Assembly (NCBI RefSeq): GCF_030272615.1
Contig: NC_081410.1
Coordinates: 118,487,140-118,551,139, forward strand
Source: Cryptomeria japonica
Taxonomy: Eukaryota; Streptophyta; Pinopsida; Cupressales; Cupressaceae
DNA length: 64,000 bases
Reading direction: 5' to 3'
The notes under the pieces are model-generated. The model was not told the DNA's origin. It saw only the letters and a program-made list of their open reading frames with translations, and did not search any database. The translations under genes were made by a program, and so were the position numbers. Of the stretch, positions 11,812 to 23,942 are shown piece by piece; the stretch's first letter is position 1; every line of letters starts with the position of its first letter.

Positions 11812-12189
11812 GGGGAGAGGATTGGGTGGAGGAGGTTCTCATTGGATAGTTAATCTCTTGCGGTGAGTGGTTACATTTTTAGTCATTCTGAGAATGGGAA
11901 CTGGAGGGTGTGGTGCCTTGAATGAAAATTTTACTAGGGTTGGGTCTGCTTGTTGGTTGTGGAGTGGAATGATCTCCTTGAACGGTGGCCCTAGGTCTGT
12001 TTTGGGAAGGGGGAGGGTTAGCTCCTTGGATAGTGAAGACGTTGATATGGTTATTTGTAGGCTCTATACGACCCACCAAGGAGTTAAAGCCAGTTATATG
12101 ATTAGTATAATCATAGTTCACAACATTAAATGATGAGGCCTTGCCTTTATCATGATTCAAGAGGGGTTCCTAGTACATCTTGAGTTTAT

Positions 12190-14045
12190 CGTTATGGTTT
12201 CCAAGTTTTGATGTTGCTACCTCAATATCACCCTTATCAATGAGATCTTGAATATAGTTTTTCTGTTTAACACACTTTCGTGCATCATGCCCATTGATAC
12301 GGTCATAGTCACAGTACTCGTTTTCATTATACCACCTAGGTTTGGGTTGGTTAGGGTCAAATGGGCACTTATCGTAAATACAACCGCACCAGCCTAAACA
12401 AGCTTTTGCAATGCAAGCTCAATGGGTTTAGCAAGGGGAGTATACTCCCTTGAAGTCTGATTGTTAGATCAGGGTGGTCACCCCTGGATTGAGATTGACT
12501 TTGATTATTTTGGCAATTGTTGAATTGATTGTTGGTGATGGGTTTTGGAGGAGCGGCCACAGTTTGGACCCACTTTGCATCAATGACACCATCTTTGACT
12601 ACGTTCTTCTTTTTATACCAAAATTTTGGTTGATCATTGTGATAAGAGGAAGTATTTTGATTTGATTTATGATAATGCTTTAGAGTGTCATCCTCTAACA
12701 AGACATGTTCAAGGGCTAAGCCTTTATTATTCAACTTTTGGAAGGATTTAATAGACTGAGTTGTCAAGGGTTTTGATAGTTTGGGTACCAAATTTTTCTA
12801 AAATAATTCAATGTGGTGTTCTTATGGCATATCCCACTAGAATTTCTTGATAAGATGTCGCCACCTCTGTAAGAATTTGATGAAAGTTTCTCCAGGCCTC
12901 TGTTTTGTGTTACAAAGGTCCATCATGGAAATATTATTGACAATGTTGTAAGCATAGTGGGCCATGAACTTTTCTGCTAAATCTGAGAAAGAGGTGATAG
13001 AACCTTGGGGCAGGGATGAGAACCACACAAGAGTGTCTCCTATAAGCCTCTTAGGGAAGAGTCTACGAAGATATAAATCACTATAGGAGACTTCTTGACA
13101 TAAGATGTGGAACTCACGGATGTGATCTTGGGGGTCACCCTAGCCTTCGTACTTTGTGAACTTAGGCATCTCAAACCCTAGCGGGTAAGTTGCGACTGAT
13201 ATTGACGAATCATAAGGACAAGGACAAAATTCCTCAAATGAATAAGGTTTTCTTTTGTTAGTCCCTTCCTTCATGTTTTTTATGATGTTCTTCATGTCCT
13301 AAATTTCCTTGATTATATCATGTTGTGGGTCTTGGATATGATGGACCGTGTTTTTCCCCGGTATCTTGTGAGTCGTGGATGTCACACCACCACCACTAAT
13401 ATATTGATAAGATGAAGAAGCGAGGATATGAGATATGATAACCGATGTGATGAAGACTTGAGAGGTGATGATTGGTCATGACCTGCGGGTTTTTGTGGCA
13501 TGAGAAAGAGAAGTATTGATGAAATCAGCGACATTATTAAGAGGAATATAAGATTGAGGAACGAAGACATGTGGGCAAGTGGAAGAAGAGGAGATAGAAG
13601 CATGTTGAATAATAGATGTGAGCGGGTTAGATAATGGTATAGATGCTATAAAGGAAGAAGACGGTTGGACATAAATCATGGGAATGGATACCGTGAGTGC
13701 TACAGATTCAGGATGAAGAATAGGAGCAATGATGTGACTAGTAGCAAATTCTCCTTGTGGTTGCTCATCAAGAATGGATCTATCAAAATCAGGGGGAAGA
13801 CGAGCTCCATTTTTAATGAGGGTCTTTAAGAGACCACTAGGATTATGGTAGATTAATTTCTCCATAATTTCTTGATTGCATGAATCCTCTAGGAATGCTC
13901 GCATTTCCAGAGGGAGGTTGTCTTGATCAACCATGTTAGGTTCCGCTTGTGATTGTGGAACTTGAATGTCAAGTTGTACATTTTGACCTTGTGTGGGATC
14001 TTGTGTAGAATCTTGATATAGGACACTAATGTCTAGCATGTCATA
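12190..14045 (-). pseudogene. gag of the Tat element, broken
   Basis: The N-terminal part is the open frame 14039-13476 (187 codons, from MLDIS). The capsid-like core at 13028-12837 has LPQGSITSFSDLAEKFMAHY and RPGETFIKFLQRWR, characteristic of the retrotransposon gag domain (PF03732). A Gln/Asn-rich part follows at 12791-12369. Near 12340-12240 the minus strand reads YCDYDRINGHDARKC, a zinc-knuckle-like site in which one Cys is replaced by Tyr, followed by YIQDLIDKGD, a standard motif just after the knuckle. Frames are split by shifts and stops. Confidence 0.75.
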
Positions 14046-16205
14046 TTATTGTTCAACCATCTTCTTCTTTCGAGATCGAGTTGTGACCATACAAGAATAA
14101 TCTTAGGGAAGATTAATTGGAAGAAAAGATTGATGAAAGGACTTAGCAAAAAATTGGATTTTGACTTGATTTTGTTGAAGTTGGATTGAATGATTGATGG
14201 GGTCCCTAGATTAGGACAAAGTTTTATTAAGATTGCACCTTAGTCCTTGGAATAGGATTTTAGGTGGGGGATGTTGATGATGAAAACTACAAACAAGGTG
14301 ACAACCAAGTTGGGTAAAATTTAGACCTTAGGATAATGATCAGAGTCTCTTTCTACTAAGGATTGACTAAAGATCCTAAGAAAAATAAAGACGTGAGGTT
14401 GGGGTCTTGATCGACCCAAAAGATGAGCCAAAAAGTACTTGGGGGATATTCTTTCCCAAGCACTAAGGCCAAATGATTAATTGATTAAAGATGAGGTCTA
14501 AATAAAACTTCACAAGGTATAAAACCTTAAAGTGAGGTTGATTTGATTTGGATGATTGATTAAGGATTGATTTGATTAAGGTTTGATTATGAGGTTGATT
14601 GATGTGCTAATTCCTTAGAAAATGTTGATGATGAAATATCAAAGAAGGATGATAGTGATCACTAGAAGAAATTGATGTCTAGATTATCCTTGGGATGGAA
14701 ATGACTCAATAAGTGATAGGTTCAAACGACAACTTGTATGAAGGGATATGACCACCCTAATTTTGATGATACTTGGTATTGAAAGACAACCCTGATCATT
14801 GGTGTAGGGAAAGGAATCTTAGCTCATCACTAGCATCAAACTCATTGCTATGACCATGAAGATAATTGTGATATCGGTGTAAGAATGTCCTATGTTTGAG
14901 AAAGAGTTTGCGGCTGGTGTACCAAAACTTTTCACGTCTAATGAGTTGGGCTTGAGTGAGTTTCTTCTTCTTGATTAGATGGTGGATAGACTTCTTGGGA
15001 TGCTTGTACAACTTAGGCTTATGGAACATGAGGTGGAAATGAGGTGGACTTGTTTTGGATTTGTATGTAAGTGTGAAAAATTTAGGATTTTGGAATGTTG
15101 GTCAAATGTGGAGGATAAGGAAGTTGTTTGTCAATCTACTCTTGGCAAGAAAAAGGCATGCATAACAAACACATTGGCCAAGTGTACCACTCAACAATGA
15201 GTGGGCAAGTGATAAGGGGCCTAAATTAGCCCAAATTTGATTTCATGGGTATATTACAAATAAAGACACTTGAAGACAACACAACTTAGGTTGGAAAGTG
15301 GAAAGCACTTGATAGGCCCCTCGCATAAGCAATACCTCACTCAAGCGGACAAATAGAGATTCTAGTAGCACTAGCTCCCCTCCACGACACTCACTTCTTA
15401 GGTATACCATATTATCTTACCCCAAAGATCGAAGGATCTATTATATGGGGAATTTATGTCTCATCCTGAGTGGATAAATGAGGAGTAACTTCAGTGTATG
15501 ATCCCCATCCCCTGCACTATCAAATGTAGGATTTTGGCTACTAAAACTGGTATCTAGTTTAATTTCTGAGGGATCACAAATCCGACGATGGATTCTCGAA
15601 GCAAGCCACTTAAGGCTTTAACTGAGCTTATCAGTATAGGGAAGGCCCCACATACGTTGAATTCACTTCGTACTGCAGCCGCTCGACCAACTTATTTATA
15701 TAGCGACTCAAAAAAATCCCTCAAGATCGCGCTGGGAGAGTCAATATCCCCAATGTGTCCCAATTAGAGATACTCTTGTGCGGTGATGAAATCCCCAATC
15801 AAGATATACCCCTCGACAACTAAAATAAAAAGAGAGTGTTGTTTATCACTCGTTCTCTTACACCCAAGATCTGTGAAGCCGAGGGGAAAGGATACTAGAG
15901 TGCAACGATGGGTCCACTCAACATGAAGTGTGCAAGCCCACAAGACATAAAAGACAATGGTTTATTTTAGTCCCACATGAATAAGATTTTTTATCTAGAA
16001 ATCATAAAATGAAACTAAACTAGTGGAAAAATGATTCTTTGGCATGGTGTTGCAAGAAAACAGGATTAGTAGTCTAATTTTTTTGATCTTGCACAATTGA
16101 AAAAGTTCTTGCAAAACTGAAAAATTGATTAGTAAGCGAAACCCCTAAGGATACAGCGCAGGTGTTGATCCATAGACGGACGCGTTGCAGTGACTGCGCA
16201 GACAC
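14046..16205 (-). other. 5' leader of the Tat element, non-coding
   Basis: More than 2 kb between the 5' LTR and gag. Short frames (14796-15029 minus, 14979-15200 plus) resemble no known protein. Long leaders are common in Tat/Ogre elements. No convincing primer-binding site was found next to the LTR: the minus strand has tggtata a few bases in, which matches only the first six bases of an initiator tRNA-Met site. Confidence 0.5.
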
Positions 16206-16400
16206 TAAAGTAAATTTACAACCCTCAAATAGAGAATAGCGGGAAGAACTGAAATTTTTAAATTTTTTCAAAAATTTGAATAACTTATATCATTATACCG
16301 TAGGCGTTGAAGTAAATCTGCAACCCTCAAACAAAGAATTGCGGAAAAAACTGAATTTTTTAAATTTTTTCAAAAATTTAAATAACTTATACCATTATGC
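16206..16400. repeat. tandem duplication of about 95-105 bp next to the Tat 5' LTR
   Basis: Two diverged copies lie head to tail. Both run from aagtaaattt/ctacaaccctcaaa through tttaaattttttcaaaaattt to ataacttataXcattat. The second copy ends at the LTR boundary. The duplication makes the exact LTR end hard to fix. Confidence 0.75.
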
Positions 16401-17554
16401 CTTCACAAACCTTCACTTGTTCCTCGGATTGAACCTTTGATGAAGTGGAATGTGCCCAAATGCTCCACTTGATTAGATTGGCTCCAAGATTGGATGTGGA
16501 TTGCTCTCCAAGATGCACAACAATGATTGGTGAAAGAGGGAATGGATGATGGATACTCAAGTGATGGATATGGATTTTTGCCTATAATGAGGATGCTTTT
16601 GATGGACTTCTAGAGCTATGTTGACAGCATGAGATTACTTGACTTAGAGATGGAAAATGTGAATGGACGGTTGAGATTGAAGATGAATCAAGGGTGGAGA
16701 TTCAAGGAAAGGGGAGCACATGGATTGAGAGGACATGAGGTGACTAGTGTGGAGACGAAGAGATTATCCATAAAGGCATTTCTTGTCTCCACACTCCATA
16801 ATGTAAATGGGGAAGAGATCCCCAAGTACATAGGGAAGACAAAAAGGAATTAAAAATTCTTTGGGGGATGAAGACGGAATTAAAAAATTCCTCAAATATT
16901 GGATGCATGGGGAAAGGGAATGAGAAAAGGAATTTAAAATTCCTTGGGAAAGTGAAAGACATGCAAGAATGTGAGATTTTGAAATCCTTGAAATGACCCA
17001 ATTGGGTGCATTTAAGATGGAAGGTGAGGAGGGGACAAATGGATTTTATCCATAAATGGCTATGAGTTGACTTGGTGGCTAATCATGAGGATTAGCCACT
17101 AGCAAATGATTAAGAAGGAGGATTAGGTGAGATAATGAGGAATTAGAGGACAAGTGGGATTTGTAGGGGGATTTCACAAGAGGAGAGAGAATGAGTGGGG
17201 GAATTTAAAATTGAAGAATAATGTTAAGCATGATTATGAGGGATTCTAGAAGAATTAATTAGGCTAATGAGAGTTTAGAGAAACTGATTTGTAAGAACCA
17301 CTTGATTTAGTTAATTAATTTAGATTAATTAACTAAAGGGATTATAGAAGAAATAAATAAAAAGATAACTTTAGAAGAATAGGGAATAACTAATTTATTA
17401 AATAAATCAATTATCTGGACTATAGTGACAAGATTAGATTAAATTTAATTTAATTAAAATTGAGAAGAATAAGGACTAACATAATTAAATTAATTAATTA
17501 TGTAGAGGATAAAATTAATTTAATATTTAATTTAATTAATTTTGGACGTCTGCA
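16398..17554 (-). repeat. 5' LTR of the Tat element (right copy)
   Basis: Homologous over its length to 1594-2782. It starts TGCCTTCAC on the plus strand and ends GTCTGCA; the left copy ends GTCTACA. The sequence after it (ctaacc) is the LINE reverse transcriptase, so this LTR sits directly in LINE sequence. Confidence 0.85.
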
Positions 17555-19332
17555 CTAACCTTATCATACGCCTTCATCATGTCAATATTAACTACAAATG
17601 TTGACAAATGATGATCTTTGACTGAATGAAGAACTTCATGAGCCACTAAAGCCCCTTTTGGAGTTTTGTAGATACAATCATGTGGATAAAGTATTGCAAC
17701 CGAAGGTAAATAGCCTTAGAAAAGAATTTGTAGACTGTGTTGCATAAAGAGATGGGTCTGAATTCTGCAAATGATTTTGGCAGCTTGGTTTTAGGGACTA
17801 AAGCAATGTTTGTCACATTAAAGTTGCTCAAAACTACCCCGTTTTTCCTGGGCTCTTCCATGGCCAAAAGGAGATCAAAACCTAGAACATCCCATATCTT
17901 CTAGAAGAAAATTGTTGTGAATCCATTCAAACCCGGGGCCTTATCCGTAGCAAAAGAGAATACCACATCTCTAACCTCATCTAATGTGAAAGGTCTCATT
18001 AAAGATGCATTATTCTCTTGAGTGATAATAGAAGGGATTGACGATAGAAGGAGTTGTTCATAATGATTATCAGTGTGAAGGTGACCTTGGGATGGGGTAA
18101 GTAAGTTGGAAAAACAATTCACACCTTCCTCCTAAATATCCTCTTCATTGGTGATTACTCTCCCTGTAAGTGAATCCTAGATAGAGGAAATTGAATGAGC
18201 AATTCTTTTAGGCTGGGCTAAAGCGTGAAAAAATCGGTATTGTCATCCCCTTCTCTTAGCCATAACTCCGTAGACTTCTATTGCCAATAAACTTCTTCCC
18301 TTTTTCCTAAGTCCTCCCAAGTCTGTTATAACTCCTTTTGTTTAGTAAAGGTAATTGGATCTAAACTATTTTGTATGATGTATTCATGAAAGAGGTATAA
18401 TTCATCTATGACATCTACCTTTTGTGCAAAAATGTTTATGAATACGTTTGCATTCCAGTCGCAGATTTGAGCCTTAACATACTGCATTTTTTTGAAGAAT
18501 TGAAACATGCATGATCCTTTCTCAAATAGGGCACTTATCCACCATAGTTGAAGGAGAGGGAGGAAATGTGGATGGCAAAACCACATTTTCTCAAACTTGA
18601 AGGATGGTTTTCTCACGGTCTTTTTCACCTGGTTCAAAATTTGAGAGAGATCGCATAATAATCTAAAGAGATCAATGTTAGAACTTGTGAAGATAGCTGA
18701 AGTGGGGATTCAAATTAGTTTTGTGAAACTAGGAACCTATCTAATCTCTTAGCAATCTGAAGAAAGTTAGCCCTCCTATTTGTCCAAGTAAATTTCCCTT
18801 TCTCTGGGCAGATGTCATGCAAATCATTATCTGATATAAAGAAGTTGAATTCATCCATAGTTTTTTGGGGATGACATATCCCACCTTGCTTCTCATCCAA
18901 GGAGACTATAGCATTGAAGTCTCCTGTCATTACTACTTTATCATTACCCTACCCATGCATAGCCCTCGTCAATACCTCCCACAATTTGATCTTATTCGTC
19001 ATAGAGGTAGGGCTATATACATTGAATAGTGAGAATGAGAGGTCAAAGTTTTGTACAACCAAATGTTGCCAGTTACTTGCACCATTATGTACTTCAATGG
19101 ATATTATTTTCTTATTCCATAATGCCATCAAGCCTTCTGAGGCCCCTTGTGATGTAACATGTGCTGACTTCCATCTTCCCCATTTCAGCACTATTGACTC
19201 ATAGGATTACTGAGAAAATTTTATTTCTTGTAATAAGATGATATCTACCCCACAAGCATCTAGTTGTTGCTTGATTTGGGCACGTTTGTCAGAGGCATTT
19301 AGGCCTCTGACATTCCAGAATAGGATTTTCAT
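17555..19332 (-). pseudogene. LINE (L1-type) ORF2: endonuclease and partial reverse transcriptase
   Basis: On the minus strand an ATG at 19332 opens with KILFWNVRGLNASDKRAQIK, the standard start of a plant L1 endonuclease, followed by DIILLQEIK. Further on come SEGLMALWN, FNVYSP and, near 18930, TGDFNAIVS (catalytic Asp/Asn block) with FTWTNRR and KRLDRFL. RT begins after about 18130: FATDKAPGLNGFT, then KTKLPKSFAEFRPISLCNTVYKFFSKAI (residues spread over 17820-17730), and ends at MMKAYDKV beside the Tat LTR. The catalytic YADD block and everything after it are missing. Several stops and shifts interrupt the frame. Confidence 0.85.
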
Positions 19333-19700
19333 TGTCCTTGAGGAGAGAAGAGAGCCCTCCTCGTCCTTTTGCTAATAGAGAAATTATCATCCAAAGTTGT
19401 TTGTACCCCTGTCTCTATTTTCGCTTTCAACTTGTCACCCTTCAGTTTTCTTCCTCGCTTTGTCGGGGTTCTTTTCTTCTCATACTCTCAACTCATTTTA
19501 CTCCTTAATCTCTCTCAATTTTTTCTTATCTCCTTTTGCCATGGGTGTTTTCAGTTTGGTGTTAAATTGCTCCTTTATCTTATCCCATGGAAGTTATTTT
19601 GTAACTTCTTATAGGTCACATCCATTAAGGGGTTCCTTTTGAAGGGACCCCTTTTCTATTCTCCATCCCCTTGATACCTTGCCCCCTCTCACAAGGTTGA
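19333..19700 (-). other. probable LINE ORF1/ORF2 junction, degenerate
   Basis: Upstream of the LINE endonuclease on the minus strand, translation gives a Lys-rich stretch (DKLKAKIETGVQTTL and SKRTRRALFSPQGQ) that is compatible with the basic tail of a LINE ORF1. There is no zinc knuckle or DUF4283 match to prove it. The left limit is a guess. Confidence 0.35.
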
Positions 19701-21248
19701 TACCAAGGAGAAAGTCTTAGAGTTTATAAGGAAAAAAAATCATCTCTTATTTTTCTCTTGTCTAGAATGAAATTAGTTTTCTCTCCTTATTTTCCTATAA
19801 ACAACCTAACTAGATTCTAAGAAACAAAACCAATATTAGTAAGAAAATAGGAGAACAAAAAATGAATTTTTGAGTCCCATGTAATTTTTGTGTTGTGTTT
19901 ATACCCCAAACTCATTAGTATGAGAGGGATAGGAAGTTAGCTCAAGTAGTACATTAACTAGTTAATAGAATGAAATATGAGTAGAAAACTAATTTGTTAT
20001 ATGCAATAACACATAGCGGATATAACACACATAAATTGATGCTTTTCCATCATATACATATACTATATGATTTATCCTTGTTACAATTCCTTCTACTTAT
20101 CTCTTACTATTCTTGTATTCATCTATATCTACTTCTTATTACTATTTCCCTCTATTACATTATATATTTTTGTATACAAATATTTGTTTGATGGGACACA
20201 TCCTATTACTATCTTGGAGGGTGTCTCTTTAGCTAGGAGCTCCACAACCTCTTTGTGGTGGTTTTTAGTAGGATCTTTGCATGATTGTTTTGGCTCTAGC
20301 TGATTTCTTGCTAATAGTCCTACCAATCATTTCCACACTCTTAGTGACCAAGTTAAACATCCTCTAAAAATTTCATGTTTATGTGTTCCACCATTATAGA
20401 CACTACTTTTCTAATCTTCTATGATCTATTTGCCAAGATGACAAAATATTTGAAATCCTAACATCCTCCCTATGCTGATTACTTCTCTTCAAGTCCTCCT
20501 TTAGTTTCTCTACATTGATTACTATTAATGAACTTAATGTCCCTAAAATTTGTTGGTGTTAGTTGTTGGGATCATCAATACATTTAAGATTCTCAAAAGT
20601 CAACATTTTAGAGACCCTTTAGTGATCTAGAATAGTATTGATTATGGTTTATAATAACTTACAATATAAACATACCTTACCTCAAAAGGCAACTTTCCTT
20701 TCAATCAAGAGAGATTTAATTTTTACATAATCAAGGATGATTCTATTGTTGATTAGTATGTTGATCATTGTTAGTGGTTTGAAACCACGTTAGTGGATTG
20801 CTTTAAATTGACATTGGTCATTTATGAATTTTGTTAATCCTTCATCATATAGTTTGGTTGGCCTTATTGTTGTCATTCAACAAACAAGAATTTGTAGTCA
20901 TTTGCGTAGCACTATAATATATTCATTCTTCATTTCTCCATGTATGTTCATTGCAATTCTATTTTCTTTTCTACTACTGCATCTAAAATGATAATTAAAT
21001 CTTAGTTTTTCAACCTTAATGTTGCATGAAGGATTTAAATCTAAGTCTACTCTTTGTAGCTAGCATTAGGAATGACTCTAAACATTGGCACTTGTATTTT
21101 CAAGTAGGAGGGTGTCTTAGAACATATTGGACAAATTTGATGTTTTATTTTTCTAGATTATTTGATTTGCCTAGTTCTAATAGTAACAAGCTAGGAGAGA
21201 ATTGTGTGATTCTAGTTTCATGACTCCAATGCTTATTATTGACAAGAT
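19701..21248. other. AT-rich spacer without recognisable genes
   Basis: Frames on both strands are short and hydrophobic or low in complexity. No LTR, terminal inverted repeat, poly-A tail or RNA gene was recognised. It is the left flank of the copia A insertion. Confidence 0.5.
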
Positions 21249-21253
21249 GTTTT
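21249..21253. repeat. probable left target-site duplication of copia A (GTTTT)
   Basis: Lies directly before the LTR start TGTAAGCAGCAG at 21254. The right flank after the outer LTR at 56249-56253 is GTTTC, a 4 of 5 match. The left LTR start has a few extra T residues compared with other copies, so the assignment is likely but not certain. Confidence 0.5.
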
Positions 21254-21463
21254 TGTAAGCAGCAGCCAAGAAGGAAGACTGAGAGGGGGGGGTGAATCAG
21301 TCTTCACCAAAATATAAAACTTTAGGCACAATAACAGATCTACCAAATTATAGCAATAGACAGATAATCAAATTAATAGCACAACACACAACACCAACCT
21401 TTTGACGTGAAAAACCCAGTTAAGGGAAAAACCACAGTGGGATCCTACCCACAGTAAGATGAT
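21254..21463 (-). repeat. copia A left LTR, first part (interrupted by G1)
   Basis: Matches the beginning of the LTRs at 37551 and 55012, including agcagcagcc-aagaaggaagactgag, the G run and ccacagtgggatcctacc. It stops at the target site ATGAT and resumes at 33445. The uninterrupted LTR at 37551 has a single ATGAT at the corresponding place. Confidence 0.9.
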
Positions 21464-23058
21464 TGGTGCAGGGCACCTAACACTCCAAGTATAAGAGATT
21501 TGTTTTCTTTTAAGTTTGTGTGTTTTATTTGTGATGTAATAGTGGACCAACCATTGAGGACTCAGTAGAGCCATGGTTGTGTTGTCCAAGTTTTGGTTTG
21601 AGTCAATTATGCTCAGGATGCTGACAGTCTGAGAAGTGAGATGCCTAGGTAGTTCATAGGTAAAATAATCCAAATGAATGTATTCATGTACTAGGGGTCA
21701 ATTGAGTTGTTTTTAGGTCTTCTAGGGTGTTTGAGGACCTTCAAGAGTCTTAAAATGAATTAGAATGCAAAATTACATCCTGGAGCAAAAAGTTGTCATA
21801 AGTTGCATTTTTTGGTTATAGGCGTTAGGAAGTTGGCTGAACCGACTAAAACAAGTGGATATAAGACAAATTTTACTTCATTGTACAGGTTGGAGGATTG
21901 GAAATGCACGATCAAATTTTTTATTTATGAAGCAACCTTGTTTCCACGGGTTGTTGGTAGTTTTGGTCTTGTTTTCCTTGTTTGTACGGTCCAGTACGGA
22001 CTAGATGGTGTAAACTCATTGCCATATTTGAATGTTAATTATATTTTATTTCATTAAGGTTTGTTTGCAATTTTTATTGTTCCAGGTTGTAGAGATTTCT
22101 TCCATTCTTTGCAATAGGAGCAAAACCCTTGCAAGTAGGGTTTAAGAGCAAGAAAATGGCTCTAACCTAAGCATTCTATGATGGAACCTGTTGAAATCAC
22201 TAAGAATGATAGGTTGGGGTCTTTACATAGCTTAGGGATAGGGTGTGTGGTGTTGCAGGTCCAGGAGGAGGAGAAACAATGAAGCCCTAGGCTCACCGCT
22301 GGGAGTAGGTGAGTTAGGACAGCAAGAAAAGTGTGATTTGTGAGCACATGGGGATTGGTGCAGGTCCAAGTGGCACATGAATGGAAAGCCCTTTGAGTGC
22401 CCTAGAAGGTTCCCAATTTTTTTTGGAGCATGGAATTTGACTGGTGAATAGTTGTAGACCCATCTTGCCAAGTCACCGGTTAGGCCTAAAACCTTTCAAA
22501 ATAGTGCAATATTGAAAACCCCACTTGTACAGAAAACCCAGATGCACTTTTCAAGTATTGTCTGTAACTTTCAAAAGGGTACTCAAATCCATGATTTAGT
22601 TTTACATTTGTTTGGTACTTTTGCAAGTTAAGACCCTAAAATCACCTAGGGAGGGCTGATGCAATTAGGCCTATTTAGGAGCCGGTAGAGACTTAGAAGG
22701 GTTAGGAGGCCAAGGTGATGGATTTGGTGAGCCTTAAACCTCAAAACACATTCAAGACACCTTGTTGATGCATTGGGAAACCATAGGAAGTGGTTGTGTG
22801 TTAAGATCCTTGCAGGAGTGGTTGGAGCCTAGGAGAGGAGTGTGAGAGTAACTAAGGTTGAAACCTCAAGTGGTGGAGTTGATTGTCTAGAAACCATTGG
22901 CTATACCTAGGAGGTGAGTCAAGAAGGTTCAGACCTTGGAGGTATCGTTATCATAACCCCTATCAAGTGCCATAGGAAGGACTTGAGTAATTGAAGGGTT
23001 GAGTAGGACAAGTCACTCAATAAGGTGAACAAACAAAGCTTCAAGACTCTCTGCAACA
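21464..23058 (+). repeat. G1 5' LTR
   Basis: Starts TGGTGCAGGGCACC and ends CTCTGCAACA, followed three bases later by the primer-binding site. It matches 31817-33444 and 47783-49409. It lacks about 33 bases (around 21795) that both 3' LTRs have. The frames inside it are LTR frames, not genes. Confidence 0.9.
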
Positions 23059-23061
23059 GAG

Positions 23062-23074
23062 TGGTATCAGAACC
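23062..23074 (+). other. G1 primer-binding site (initiator tRNA-Met)
   Basis: Reads tggtatcagaacc, three bases after the LTR end. It matches the usual tRNA-Met site tggtatcagagc apart from one base. Confidence 0.85.
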
Positions 23075-23095
23075 ATTCTTTGAAAGATTTGGTGT

Positions 23096-23942
23096 ATGTC
23101 AGATTGTGAAGAATCAAAAGCAAGTTCAATACCTCCAAAGGCAATGACTCCAGAATACATCCAACAGATGGTGGCAGAGATGATAGAAGGAGTGAAGGAT
23201 ATAGAAGGAAGTAGAGGAACCAGAGAGGTTAAAAAGGAGAATGGGAAGGTTAAGATAGAATGGGGTGATGAGACTAATGAAGAAGTGGAAGATGGAGAGG
23301 AACCAGCAGCAGTAGCTATGCCTCAATACCAAAAGTTATTCTTAGATGTAGTCAAACCCATTTCTAAAGATAACTTGGATGGATTACCCACATATGGAGG
23401 AAACCTCAATGGACAAGAGTTGCTAGATTTTATAGAAGCTCTCAATAATCACTTTGATTACAAAGAGGTAGCAGAAGAGAAAAGAGTCAACGTGGCCAAA
23501 TCAAGAATGAGAGGATCAGCATTGGTTTGGTGTAATATGATGCAAGAAGGAAGAATACAAGAAGGCAAAAAGAAGATAGCTTCATGGGAGTGTATGAAGA
23601 TCAGACTTAAGGCACCATTCCTTTCAGGAGATTATGAATTTCAAATCCATAAGAGACTGCAAAACCTGAAACAAAGGGAGTTAGATGTCAATGCATATAT
23701 TGAGGAGTTCCACAAACTCAGTTTGAGGGCTAGGAAGCATGAGAATGAGGTGGAGAAGCTGGCTAGGTACATGAATTTCCTTAGACACAACATACAAGAT
23801 GAGATAAGTATCCTCAAACTAGACACTGTCCATAAGTGTTTTCAATTGGCCCTAAGGGTAGAAGAGAAGATCAAAAAGAGGAGTGAACAAAATCAGAAAC
23901 ATAGGGGAGGTAAGAATTTCAGAGGTAGAGGAAACTTTGGTA
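23096..23942 (+). pseudogene. G1 gag, N-terminal part (interrupted by copia B1)
   Basis: The frame opens at 23096, 22 bases after the primer-binding site. About residues 85-230 form the retrotransposon gag domain (PF03732): LPTYGGNLNGQELLDFIEAL, then SRMRGSALVWC and IEEFHKLSLRARKHE. The basic stretch GGKNFRGRGNFGM ends at 23942, where copia B1 begins; the few further codons up to the stop come from the copia LTR. Gag resumes at 28007 with the zinc knuckle. The frame up to the insertion is intact, and this is the best-preserved coding part of G1. Confidence 0.85.
23938..23942. repeat. target-site duplication of copia B1 (TGGTA), left copy
   Basis: TGGTA precedes the LTR start TGATAAATCA at 23943 and recurs at 28007-28011 after the right LTR end. 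The same TGGTA follows the copia B2 LTR at 43962-43966 in the duplicate unit. Confidence 0.9.

Larger units (their letters stand above)
1594..17554 (-). mobile_element. Tat-lineage Ty3/gypsy retrotransposon, degenerate, nearly full length
   Basis: Two directly repeated LTRs (1594-2782 and 16398-17554) enclose about 13.6 kb. Read on the minus strand the order is leader, gag, zinc knuckle, protease, a spacer with a G-patch-like motif, RT, RNase H, a second RNase H and integrase. A gene on the opposite strand then lies before the 3' LTR. Integrase last in pol marks Ty3/gypsy; the double RNase H, the large size and the extra 3' gene mark the Tat/Ogre group. All coding parts have stops or frameshifts. 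By eye the LTRs differ at roughly one base in 15-20, so the insertion is not recent. A clean target-site duplication was not found. Confidence 0.85.

Noticed and set aside
19994-20191. Plus-strand 65-codon hydrophobic frame
   Set aside because: AT-rich composition produces such frames; no start context, homology or conservation.
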